A stretch of DNA of 64,000 bases from Bacteroidota bacterium (GTDB taxonomy: Bacteria > Bacteroidota > Bacteroidia > Bacteroidales > Porphyromonadaceae): the NCBI GenBank assembly GCA_023389855.1, contig JAEWDZ010000004.1, positions 558,001 through 622,000 on the forward strand, given 5' to 3'. The notes under the pieces were generated by a model. It searched no databases and had not been told where the DNA came from. It saw nothing but the letters and a program-made list of their open reading frames with translations. Of this stretch, positions 17,253 to 25,480 are shown in pieces (the first letter of the stretch is position 1; each line of letters starts with the position of its first letter). Made by a program: the position numbers and the translations under genes.

Positions 17253-17972
17253 TTAGTATATTGCGTAGCTCTTCTCACGCATAGCTTCTTCATCACAGTA
17301 AAGAAATGTCCACGGATAGAGAGCCGTCACATAATTCGCGGGATATTCTTTTGCCTCGGGCATCAGATTGATCATATTTCCAACAACGTATTTCATATGC
17401 TGACCAAAAGAATAAAAGACCAAACTCTTAGCGGTACCCAAAGCCTCGAAACCGAGGGTTACTAAGTGACTCTCAGGAGCGTTTTTCACACCGTTGGCAT
17501 GGTAGGCAGAGGGATGATCGTACAAATGAATGTCGCCAGGATAAAGACCCAACGTATGCCCATCCTCATAAAGATCCAACAACACCATGTTAAAACGGGG
17601 AAAGCCATCGACAAAGGAGACGAACGTCTTCAGAGTCTCCGTATAGGCAGCGGCCACATCTTCAGGAGAGATGCCCGTTGGCTCGATAATATGTATTTGA
17701 GATGGTGGAAGCGGAATCCTATCAAAAAGATGCACCTTCGCCAAGGTTGCATTGTATCCTTTTTTAGGACCGTCTACAAACTCATAAGCAAAATAAAAGT
17801 GAACTTTCTTCCAATCTATACTTTCTGAGCTCAATGCTTGATAGAGAGAAACGGCCGACACGCCACCGGACAATGCGATGTGGTACGTTTCAGATTTATC
17901 AACTTCTTCTTTTATCCTTCTCGCCAATTGCTGCGAGGCCTCAACGGCCGACGGAAATGTCAATACATTCAT
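17253..17972 (-). CDS. 6-phosphogluconolactonase-like protein, divergent active site
   Basis: A 239-residue NagB/Pgl-fold protein. It keeps the N-terminal phosphate loop in modified form (IALSGGVSAVSLYQAL), the IDWKKVHFYF strand and the DGH motif (LLDLYEDGHTLGLYPG). The usual GDERxVp segment reads AYEFVDG, so the Asp-Glu-Arg motif is gone, and the Gly-rich LGMGxDGH loop reads LDLYEDGH. It may still hydrolyse 6-phosphogluconolactone in the pentose phosphate pathway, or may have changed substrate. No zwf or gnd lies nearby. The -7-like element at 18039-18046 is its likely promoter. Confidence 0.75.
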   Translation of the reverse strand: MNVLTFPSAVEASQQLARRIKEEVDKSETYHIALSGGVSAVSLYQALSSESIDWKKVHFYFAYEFVDGPKKGYNATLAKVHLFDRIPLPPSQIHIIEPTGISPEDVAAAYTETLKTFVSFVDGFPRFNMVLLDLYEDGHTLGLYPGDIHLYDHPSAYHANGVKNAPESHLVTLGFEALGTAKSLVFYSFGQHMKYVVGNMINLMPEAKEYPANYVTALYPWTFLYCDEEAMREKSYAIY

Positions 17973-18038
17973 AATATATGGATATCGTATCTACAAAGAT
18001 CGAACTACACAAATAAAAGTTACGGTCTGTAACCTCTA

Positions 18039-18046
18039 CAAAGATA
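18039..18046 (-). promoter_or_regulatory. -7 element for the gluconolactonase-like gene
   Basis: TATCTTTG on the minus strand, 67 bases upstream of the start. No convincing -33 partner is seen. Confidence 0.45.
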
Positions 18047-18489
18047 ATAAAAAATCCATTAGGGCACTATAGACAAGAGCAATCGAACAAAAGACAGCAT
18101 TCATAACTGCCCCATTAATCTCCTTTTCCGACAAATAACGCTACTTCCGGTCTTAGCGATCTTTCCCATAAAAGTGATAAACATCCATAAAACTTCGCCG
18201 TATGCGTTCGCTGAAAAGCCGTATTGACTACATCACTGAAGATAGGAACAGAGAAGCAGTAAAAACCATTTCGAGCAAAGCAGATCCTGACTATCCGTCC
18301 TACCTATTCAATATTTCCAACTCTTCACAGTCAAGAAAAGCCAAGAATCACACATTTACATTTCGCTCCATAACCAAGGACGATAAAAGAAAAAGAACAG
18401 AAAACAAACCGCACATATAGCATATCGCACAACAATCTAACAAAGAGACGTTCAAAGGCATAAATTATCATAAAAAGATCTACAGCCAA
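18047..18489. other. divergent intergenic region
   Basis: About 440 bases between the minus-strand gluconolactonase-like gene and the plus-strand protease gene. It holds only the two promoters at its edges. A 72-codon plus-strand frame (18202-18420) is Ser/Lys/Arg-rich with no promoter or family pattern and is not called. Confidence 0.5.
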
Positions 18490-18520
18490 TTGTTTTTTTC
18501 GATATAAATGATTACCTTTG
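18490..18520 (+). promoter_or_regulatory. promoter of the protease gene
   Basis: TTG (18490-18492), 20 bases, TACCTTTG (18513-18520); predicted leader about 70 bases. Confidence 0.65.
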
Positions 18521-18599
18521 TGCGATGGAGGGTACGTATAAACGACTTCCTTTTTTTTGATACATAAGTATAAAAACTGATATTGAACCCGAAGAAATT

Positions 18600-21554
18600 A
18601 TGAACCGAAAGCACACGCTTTTTCAGCGAATCATCGCTTGCGCAGCTGTCCTGCTTACATGCGCTACGTATGCTGTAGCACAGGTCTCTTTCGGAGGCCT
18701 GCCCGCTTCTTTCGAAGCTTCCTCCGCCCAATTGCGCAGTGAGTTGGCTCCCAACGTAGTGAAGATCAACCCGGATTTCAACCCCGATGACCTCATCTCA
18801 AAAAACCAATGGGCTCCCAACGAAATGCACACAAAACCCCTTATGGTGGGAAAAGTCATCACTACCCAGATCGATTTTGCTAAACAAGCAAAACGCACTC
18901 AACTAGCCGATGGACGTATAGTTTATCGCTTGCGCATCGACACCAAAGGTGCAAAGGGTCTGTATCTTACATACAAAGACTTTTTCATCCCACAAGATGG
19001 TGGACAACTCTTCATCTACTCGCCCGACCGCAAAACAGTATTAGGTAGCTATACCTACGATACGAATCCCGAGGGGGGCGAATTTGCTACAGAGCCTATC
19101 GCGGGAAACTCGCTCATCATGGAGTATGTATGCCCTATCGGTAATGAAGTAATGCCCCGATTGCAAATCGATGGTATGGCCTACATCTTCCGCAACGGTG
19201 TCATCGCTAACCAACCTGAAGATATGCAGCCTAGGAGGTTCAACGACCCAGGAGAAGACAATGCCGAAAATCCTGAGTGTGTCGTTAACGTCAACTGCCC
19301 TGACGGAAACGAATGGCAAACAGAAAAAACAGGCGTCACTCAGATGCTCATGGAGTTTGCTACAAGCAACGGCCCATCCATCGCTCTCTGTAGCGGAAAC
19401 CTTCTGAACAATACCAACCAAGATTTTACGCCCTATATCTTATCGGCAGCGCACTGCGCGTCCCAATCGAAGAAAATCGAAATGTCTAAGGTGCACTTCA
19501 ACAAGTGGATCTTCTCTTTCCACTACGAAAAGCCCGGGTGCTCAAGTGCCGGATTTGCAGGCACCAGAGTAAAGACAATGGTAGGTTGTAGACCCAAAGC
19601 ATTCTGCCCCATCAAAGGACAGAGCGACGGTCTACTTCTCGAGCTCAACAAGAAAATCCCCGTAGCCTATCGCGTTTTCTACAACGGGTGGGATCGCACA
19701 AAAAAACTTCCCCAAAGCGTGGCAGGTATCCACCACCCTGCTGGCGATGCTAAGAAAATCTCTCTTTCCAATGGACCTTTCCGATTTACGACATGGAATT
19801 ACAACGTAGGCGGTAGCAATGACCACCTCGTTTTCACCTTCAACAATAGAAGTAACACCGAAGGTGGATCTTCTGGTTCTTCTCTTTGGAATCAAGATCA
19901 CCTCGTAATAGCTACGCTCTCAGGAGGAACTCCCGGATGTACTGGAAGCAACCTCTACGGCACACTGGCTAGCCACTGGAACAAGTACGCAAAGACTCCC
20001 GACTACGATGGCGGCGTAAAAAGTCACATGGATATCTTCCTCGATCCGAAAGGAAAAGGTACGGCTGAAAAACTCCAGGGGACATGGAGAGAAAACGCCA
20101 AATCACTCGTAGCCGTGAAAAATGTCAAAGTGACTGCTGACAAAGAAAAGAAAAACGTCATCGTTCGTTGGACTCCTATAGACAAGAGCCAGTACCCCTC
20201 TCACTGGAAGATCAAATATATCATCTATCGCAATGGCATGCGCCTTAAAAACAAGGATACCGAAGCCCCCATCTTCACAGAATCTTTCGAAGAAGCTGGT
20301 CTTAATGAGGACGGCGCTGCTGTTTATTATGGTGTACAAGCACGCTACCTCTACAATGGCGATAAAATTCCTGATGACGGGTACAACAACGGCAAAGAAT
20401 ATGTCTTCGACGATTCAGACATCGTAACCAACGGTTTCATCAATGCGGGCTTCGTACAAAACGTGACGCCTGAAATTAAAGGCGCTTCTCAAGGTGTAAG
20501 CCTCAGCTGGCCAGCCCCTGTGAACCTGCAAGAAATCTCAAACTTCGGCTACCCCGAAAATATCGAAAGCAAACTCACAAACGCATTGCTTCCTCAAAGC
20601 ATTGATCTTACCAACCCCGAAAAGCCCAAACGTGGTGTACGCACAGCTGTCGCCTCTAAATTCCATGTTGAAGGATTCGGAAACGATAGCAAAGTTTACC
20701 TCTATGCGGTAAACATTATCCCCACCAGCAAGAGCGAAAAGAACTACCGTATTTTTGCACTTAGTGGCAATAACAAGGGCAGCAACGTATTCGGACAGAA
20801 TTTCACCATTCCCGACGACTACAAAGAAGGTACATGGCTCACCGTCTATCTGGATAAACCATTCAAGATCAACCCTAAAGCCGCTACATTTATCGGTGTA
20901 AGCTCCCCGAACAAAAAGAATTCTAATGGTCTGAAACTTATCCAGATGCCTTTCTCTAAGATAGAATCTGGTTATCGTGAGTTCAAAATCACAGGGGACA
21001 ACGGAATCTCATTCCTCGATTGCAGTTCCTACGGGTCATTATACAACTACGATACAAAAGGATACCTGGCGATTCGTCCCCTCTTCTCCTCAACCGCATC
21101 AAAAGCAAAAAATAAAGAGGATATGAAGGTGGTTTCTCATAGCGATTACTCCGTACCATTCCCAGCAATTAAGGGATACAATGTGTATCGCAACGACCAG
21201 AAAATCAACAAAGAACTTGTTGCATACAACCTTTTCTCTGACAACGAAGGTTCTACAAGCGATAAGTACCGCATCGAAGTCGTATACGATGATGAATACT
21301 TCCTCAACAATATGGAAGTAGACGCACAATCCGTGCCTCGCATCTATCCTACCCGACTACCCGCCGATGGCACAATGAATATTGAGCACGCCGACCAAGT
21401 GCGTCAGCTCTCTATCTTCGCCATGGATGGTTCTTTGATCAAACAAATAGCAGCTCCCCAAGCAAGCCTTAGTCTCTACGATCTCCCCGAAGGAACATAC
21501 ATCGTAGTAATGGAAACCGCTATACAAAAGATCACCGAAAAGATCTATCGCTAA
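18600..21554 (+). CDS. secreted trypsin-like serine endopeptidase with T9SS sorting domain (PepK-like)
   Basis: A 984-residue preproenzyme. It has a signal peptide (1-27, ending YAVAQ), a propeptide of about 200 residues, and a trypsin-like domain with His285 (LSAAHC), Asp343 (GQSDGLLLEL) and Ser425 (EGGSSGSSLW) as the likely triad. Fibronectin-like and cleaved-adhesin-like domains (about 500-880) follow, then a C-terminal type IX secretion domain (LSIFAMDGSLIKQI ... LPEGTYIVVM). It resembles the lysyl endopeptidase PepK of P. gingivalis; Lys-specificity is inferred. It is probably exported, attached to the surface, and degrades host proteins. Single-gene unit with its own promoter. Confidence 0.9.
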   Translation: MNRKHTLFQRIIACAAVLLTCATYAVAQVSFGGLPASFEASSAQLRSELAPNVVKINPDFNPDDLISKNQWAPNEMHTKPLMVGKVITTQIDFAKQAKRTQLADGRIVYRLRIDTKGAKGLYLTYKDFFIPQDGGQLFIYSPDRKTVLGSYTYDTNPEGGEFATEPIAGNSLIMEYVCPIGNEVMPRLQIDGMAYIFRNGVIANQPEDMQPRRFNDPGEDNAENPECVVNVNCPDGNEWQTEKTGVTQMLMEFATSNGPSIALCSGNLLNNTNQDFTPYILSAAHCASQSKKIEMSKVHFNKWIFSFHYEKPGCSSAGFAGTRVKTMVGCRPKAFCPIKGQSDGLLLELNKKIPVAYRVFYNGWDRTKKLPQSVAGIHHPAGDAKKISLSNGPFRFTTWNYNVGGSNDHLVFTFNNRSNTEGGSSGSSLWNQDHLVIATLSGGTPGCTGSNLYGTLASHWNKYAKTPDYDGGVKSHMDIFLDPKGKGTAEKLQGTWRENAKSLVAVKNVKVTADKEKKNVIVRWTPIDKSQYPSHWKIKYIIYRNGMRLKNKDTEAPIFTESFEEAGLNEDGAAVYYGVQARYLYNGDKIPDDGYNNGKEYVFDDSDIVTNGFINAGFVQNVTPEIKGASQGVSLSWPAPVNLQEISNFGYPENIESKLTNALLPQSIDLTNPEKPKRGVRTAVASKFHVEGFGNDSKVYLYAVNIIPTSKSEKNYRIFALSGNNKGSNVFGQNFTIPDDYKEGTWLTVYLDKPFKINPKAATFIGVSSPNKKNSNGLKLIQMPFSKIESGYREFKITGDNGISFLDCSSYGSLYNYDTKGYLAIRPLFSSTASKAKNKEDMKVVSHSDYSVPFPAIKGYNVYRNDQKINKELVAYNLFSDNEGSTSDKYRIEVVYDDEYFLNNMEVDAQSVPRIYPTRLPADGTMNIEHADQVRQLSIFAMDGSLIKQIAAPQASLSLYDLPEGTYIVVMETAIQKITEKIYR

Positions 21555-21619
21555 TACAGGTCCTATCGATAAATAAACGGCCAGCATAGCAAGCTGGAAT
21601 CACTTAAATCAAATAGACT

Positions 21620-21658
21620 CAATACCATCATCCGAATTTTTATCGGATGGTGGTATTG
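21620..21658 (+). terminator. 16-base hairpin after the protease gene
   Basis: CAATACCATCATCCGA (21620-21635) pairs with TCGGATGGTGGTATTG (21643-21658), allowing one G-U pair. The T run after it is poor, so termination may be partial. Its right arm overlaps the -33 TTG of the rpsF promoter. Confidence 0.5.
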
Positions 21659-21685
21659 TCATTTCAATATTATTTTGTACCTTTG
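21656..21685 (+). promoter_or_regulatory. promoter of rpsF-rpsR-rplI
   Basis: TTG (21656-21658), exactly 19 bases, TACCTTTG (21678-21685), 35 bases before the rpsF ATG. Confidence 0.75.
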
Positions 21686-21720
21686 CGAAGAATTAGTATT
21701 TAACAACAATATAAGTTAAC

Positions 21721-22077
21721 ATGAACAGTTACGAAACCGTTTTCATTTTTACTCCCGTTTTATCTGACCAGCAGATGAAGGAAGCGGTAAAAAAGTTCAC
21801 TGATTTCCTCGAAAAGGAAGGGGCGAAAATCGTGAGCCAAGAGGACTGGGGCCTGCGTATGCTGGCTTATCCCATCCAGAAAAAAACTACCGGATTTTAT
21901 CAGTTGGTGGAGTTCGAGGCCGAGCCTCATGTCATCAAATCGTTGGAGGTGCAATTGCGCCGTGACGAGCGTGTAATGCGCTTTCTTACTATCCGTCAGG
22001 ACAAATTCGCTCAGGAATATGCCGAAAAGCGTCGTCGCCTGAAAGGTCAAAAACAAGAAACACCGGCAAACAACTAA
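21721..22077 (+). CDS. rpsF: 30S ribosomal protein S6
   Basis: A 118-residue S6 protein with the family start MNSYETVFIFTPVLSD, the central EDWGLRMLAYPIQKKTTGFYQLVEF and the VMRFLTIRQD strand. It binds the S15/S18 platform of the 30S subunit. The C-terminal 20 residues are a charged tail common in this phylum. First gene of the classic rpsF-rpsR-rplI operon; rpsR starts four bases after its stop. Confidence 0.97.
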   Translation: MNSYETVFIFTPVLSDQQMKEAVKKFTDFLEKEGAKIVSQEDWGLRMLAYPIQKKTTGFYQLVEFEAEPHVIKSLEVQLRRDERVMRFLTIRQDKFAQEYAEKRRRLKGQKQETPANN

Positions 22078-22081
22078 AATC

Positions 22082-22348
22082 ATGGCAGGAAAGAATAAAA
22101 ATACTCGCTACACGCGTTCGCACATGCAGAACCGCAAGCCTAAATATTGCCGCTTCAAAAAAGCTGGCATCAAGTATATCGACTACAAGGATCCCGAATT
22201 TCTAAAGAAATTCCTTAACGAACAGGGAAGGATCCTTCCCCGTCGCATCACGGGTACATCGCTCAAGTTCCAGCGTCGTATCGCTCGTGCCGTGAAACGC
22301 GCACGCCACTTGGCTCTGCTACCCTTCGTAACCGATATGATGAAGTAA
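22082..22348 (+). CDS. rpsR: 30S ribosomal protein S18
   Basis: An 88-residue S18 protein; typical core KYCRFKKAGIKYIDYKD followed by FLNEQGRILPRRITGTSLK and QRRIARAVKRARHLALLP. It pairs with S6 in the central domain of the 30S subunit. Length is normal for the family, and the spacing to its neighbours (four and 21 bases) supports one transcript. Confidence 0.97.
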   Translation: MAGKNKNTRYTRSHMQNRKPKYCRFKKAGIKYIDYKDPEFLKKFLNEQGRILPRRITGTSLKFQRRIARAVKRARHLALLPFVTDMMK

Positions 22349-22369
22349 ACCATAGGAGGAGAATAAGAG

Positions 22370-22930
22370 ATGCAAGTAATACTCAAAGAAGATGTACTCA
22401 ACCTTGGGTACAAAGATGATATCGTTACCGTAGCCAATGGTTATGGACGCAACTATTTGATCCCCCGTGGCTTGGCTGTAATAGCTACCGAAAGTGCTAA
22501 GAAAGTGCTAGCCGAAAACCTCAAACAACGCGCTCACAAGCTCGCTGCGATCAAGAAGCAAGCCGAAGAAGAAGCCGCTAAATACGAAGGGGTAAAACTG
22601 ACCATCGCTGCCAAGACTTCTAAGTTTGGGGTGATCTTTGGATCAGTAACTGCCATACAAATTGCTGAAGAGCTCCAGAAAAAAGGCTTCGACATCGACC
22701 GCAAACGCATCTATCTGAAAGGAGGCATCAAAGAGGTAGGCGAATACACCTGCCAGCTCCGTCTCCACAAAGAAGTACAGGTAGAGCTCCCTGTCTCTGT
22801 AGTGAGTGAAAACCACACCACTATTGAGCGCAAGGACGGGAAATCTAAAGCAGCCGAAGAACCCATAGCTGCAACAGAAGAAACACCTGCTCCTCAGGCC
22901 GAAGCAGAAACTCCTGCTGCCGAAGCGTAA
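22370..22930 (+). CDS. rplI: 50S ribosomal protein L9
   Basis: A 186-residue L9. The N-terminal domain reads MQVILKEDVLNLGYKDDIVTV with NGYGRNYLIPRGLAV, followed by the long connecting helix and the C-terminal domain (FGSVTAIQIAEEL, IKEVGEYTCQLRLHKEVQ). The last 35 residues are an Ala/Glu/Pro-rich tail (AAEEPIAATEETPAPQ), longer than the usual 150 residues of the family and seen in Bacteroidota. A purine-rich stretch (GGAGGAG, 22352-22358) upstream is a plausible ribosome-binding site. Confidence 0.97.
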   Translation: MQVILKEDVLNLGYKDDIVTVANGYGRNYLIPRGLAVIATESAKKVLAENLKQRAHKLAAIKKQAEEEAAKYEGVKLTIAAKTSKFGVIFGSVTAIQIAEELQKKGFDIDRKRIYLKGGIKEVGEYTCQLRLHKEVQVELPVSVVSENHTTIERKDGKSKAAEEPIAATEETPAPQAEAETPAAEA

Positions 22931-22993
22931 GCAATTTTCTTCTCGTCACATTAAAACCTAGGTTTGACAGCAACTATGTCAACCCTCCTCGTA

Positions 22994-23046
22994 GCGAGTA
23001 CCACACAACTATAGGAGATTTTTCTCCGAGTGGTACTCGCTTTTTT
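22994..23046 (+). terminator. terminator of the rpsF operon
   Basis: GCGAGTACCAC (22994-23004) pairs with GTGGTACTCGC (23030-23040), enclosing a second small hairpin (GGAGA/TCTCC), followed by six T residues. The next gene starts only 26 bases later, so it either depends on read-through or has an unseen promoter. Confidence 0.9.
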
Positions 23047-23071
23047 CCATCTTTAATACAACGCTCCATAT

Positions 23072-24751
23072 ATGCAACCCGTTATTGATTGGTTTCAAGA
23101 CTTATTAATCTCCCACAGTGCTACTCAGACGTTAATATCGCTTTTTTTAGTTTGCGCTGTGGGCTTATTGCTTACAAAGATCCCTATGGGCAAGTTCGCG
23201 CTTGGGGTCACTTGGGTATTCTTTGTCGGGATCTTAGCTTCACATTTTGGGATTACCGTCAATAGCGACCTGCTTATCTTTATTCAGAACTTTGGTTTGG
23301 TGCTTTTCATTTATGCCCTGGGCGTACAAGTAGGACCTTCGTTCTTTCCCTCTTTGCGTGCCGGAGGTATACGCCTGAATGGCATTTCTCTATTAGTAAT
23401 GATCATCGGAGTACTGCTGTGTGTACTTTGCTACTACCTTCTGAAGATGAGTATGCCCGTTTTGGTAGGTATCTTATCGGGTGCGACGACCAATACGCCT
23501 GCTCTGGCAGCGGCACAAAGTACCGTAGCCAGTATTTTACCCTCCGACAGCTCCTTACAAAGCGATATGGCGATATGCTGTGCCATCACCTATCCTCTGG
23601 GAGTGGTTGGGATGATATTCACAATGATATTGCTCGCTCCATTGGCAAAAAAAATGGGGCTTAAAAGAAAAGAAACAAAGAAAAACGACACTATCATCGT
23701 AGAGTTTGAAATCAGCAATCCTTCGATCATCGGTAAGACGGTAGGCCAAATTGCCCAGAGTATTCCCCAGCACTTTGTGGTATCACGCCTTTGGAAAGAC
23801 AACAAAGGTATCATACCCACTTCAGAAACAACTTTAGAGGCAGGCAACCACGTACTTATCGCTATCAAAGAAAACGACCTGGCTGCCGTGGAGCTTATCT
23901 TCGGAAAAAAATTATCTACCGACTGGAATAAAAAAGGAATAGACTGGAACAATATCGACAAGGAACTTATATCCAAGCGTATCGTTATCACCAAGAGAGA
24001 AATTAATGGCAAGCGCCTCGACGAACTACGCCTACGCTCCCGTTTCGGCATCAACGTTACGCGCATCGACCGCTCCGGCATTATCCTCTTTGCCGACAAA
24101 GGGCTGCACCTTCAGTTAGGCGACCGTATGCTTATAGTAGGATCTCGAGAGGCTGTAGATGCGGCAGAAAAAGCTTTGGGTAACGAGATTAATACCCTCG
24201 ATGCTCCCAATCTCATTAGCCTATTTATAGGAATGCTACTCGGATGCATGGTAGGAATGATTCCTTTCTTTGTTCCTGGCATGTCCTTTCCGATTCGCTT
24301 AGGGCTGGCTGGAGGACCCATCATTATAGGTATCCTGATGGGTACCTATGGTCCACGGCTCAAACTGACCACCTATATCACGAATAGCGCCAGTCTGCTC
24401 ATCAGGCAGCTTGGCCTGACGCTTTACCTTGGGGCTCTAGGTCTAGCCAGCGGTTCGAACCTCTTGGCGACGATACTCAGTAGTCAGGGGGCTCTGTGGC
24501 TGGGCATAGGATTTCTAATGACCATGCTACCCATCTTGATTGTCGGATGGATATGTCTCCGTTTCTGGAAGATGGACTACACACTCACATGCGGTATGCT
24601 ATGTGGCAGCATGGCCAACCCAATGGCACTGGACTTTCTCAATGGCAAAAGTGATGACGACAACCACAACGTCAGCTATGCGACCGTCTATCCTTTCACG
24701 ATGTTTTGCCGTATCATAGCAGCTCAGATTATGATCTTGCTTTTTATATAG
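23072..24751 (+). CDS. AspT/YidE-type membrane transporter, first copy
   Basis: A 559-residue protein of the aspartate-alanine exchanger (AspT/YidE/YbjL) superfamily: about five membrane helices, two cytosolic TrkA-C (RCK_C) domains (about 210-380), then about five more helices. The duplicated signature appears as LSGATTNTPALAAAQ in the first half and CGSMANPMALDFLN in the second. Substrate is unknown; relatives exchange dicarboxylates or amino acids. A paralogue lies at 43589-45265. No promoter is visible between the preceding terminator and the start. Confidence 0.88.
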   Translation: MQPVIDWFQDLLISHSATQTLISLFLVCAVGLLLTKIPMGKFALGVTWVFFVGILASHFGITVNSDLLIFIQNFGLVLFIYALGVQVGPSFFPSLRAGGIRLNGISLLVMIIGVLLCVLCYYLLKMSMPVLVGILSGATTNTPALAAAQSTVASILPSDSSLQSDMAICCAITYPLGVVGMIFTMILLAPLAKKMGLKRKETKKNDTIIVEFEISNPSIIGKTVGQIAQSIPQHFVVSRLWKDNKGIIPTSETTLEAGNHVLIAIKENDLAAVELIFGKKLSTDWNKKGIDWNNIDKELISKRIVITKREINGKRLDELRLRSRFGINVTRIDRSGIILFADKGLHLQLGDRMLIVGSREAVDAAEKALGNEINTLDAPNLISLFIGMLLGCMVGMIPFFVPGMSFPIRLGLAGGPIIIGILMGTYGPRLKLTTYITNSASLLIRQLGLTLYLGALGLASGSNLLATILSSQGALWLGIGFLMTMLPILIVGWICLRFWKMDYTLTCGMLCGSMANPMALDFLNGKSDDDNHNVSYATVYPFTMFCRIIAAQIMILLFI

Positions 24752-24785
24752 AGCTATTTTTCACGTCTCATTGTTCATACCAAAG

Positions 24786-24824
24786 CGTGCATTCCTTACT
24801 TCCCTGTATAGAATGCACGTTTTT
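24786..24824 (+). terminator. terminator after the first AspT/YidE-type gene
   Basis: CGTGCATTC (24786-24794) pairs with GAATGCACG (24811-24819), followed by five T residues. Confidence 0.85.
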
Positions 24825-25380
24825 CGTAATAAAGGCCTACTCACACTGTAAGAATAAGAGGGGTGCGATGAGGAAAAGTAGAAAAGACGTTAACAACCGT
24901 ATAAGATAGAAAAGTCAAGCGATACACTTGGAGCGACAAGCAGCTTATCTAAAAAAAGGCGCTTAGGAGGCTTGCTCTTACAACAAATCGTTTCTTTATA
25001 AACGGATTCGGATCCATTTTTCTTCCATTCCGAATCTATTCTTAGACCCATCCGAATCCAATATGCTACCGATTCGGATCCAAATTTCAACGACACCTAT
25101 TTTCATACAATCGTACACGAGCGCCAAGCTAAAGAAGTAGGTCAAGTGTAACAAAAAGCACTTCTGATCTTTTATTTTGTATGAAGAGATGCGAAATCAG
25201 AGGCATATTCTTTGACCAGCGATCGACCTCTTTGTGGCTAGAGAGTAACTAAATCGCCGCTGCTTCTCTTTGGGCTTAAAAATATTCCGTGGCGACGACA
25301 TGGTCTTGTTTTTCAAAATCGAATATTAAAAAGAACTAGAGAAACGGCTTCGGAAAAAGGAGGGAAAGAAGCGGTTCATA
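24825..25380. other. gene-free interval before lysS
   Basis: About 550 bases with no convincing gene. It contains the GATTCGGATCCA/TCCGAATC cluster at 25005-25082 and otherwise shows no recognised element. Confidence 0.5.
25005..25082. repeat. TCCGAATC / GATTCGGA repeat cluster
   Basis: GATTCGGATCCA occurs at 25005-25016 and 25071-25082, and the reverse-complement word occurs as CCGAATC (25030-25036) and TCCGAATCCA (25051-25060). The arrangement is mixed direct and inverted and could fold into cruciform-like stems. The same core word occurs in the repeat pair at 8645-8710. Confidence 0.75.
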
Positions 25381-25410
25381 TTGCCAATTGAGAAAATTTC
25401 ATTACCTTTG
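25381..25410 (+). promoter_or_regulatory. promoter of the lysS operon
   Basis: TTG (25381-25383), exactly 19 bases, TACCTTTG (25403-25410); leader of about 65 bases to the lysS ATG at 25481. Confidence 0.7.
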
Positions 25411-25480
25411 CTATGTAATATAACAGTGCCGCTCGCCTTTGCTGCAGCCCTGCTTACATAAACGAATTAAGAATACTCCT

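Noticed and set aside
18202..18420. A 72-codon plus-strand frame before the protease gene
   Set aside because: No promoter or family pattern; composition is that of chance open frames in AT-rich DNA.
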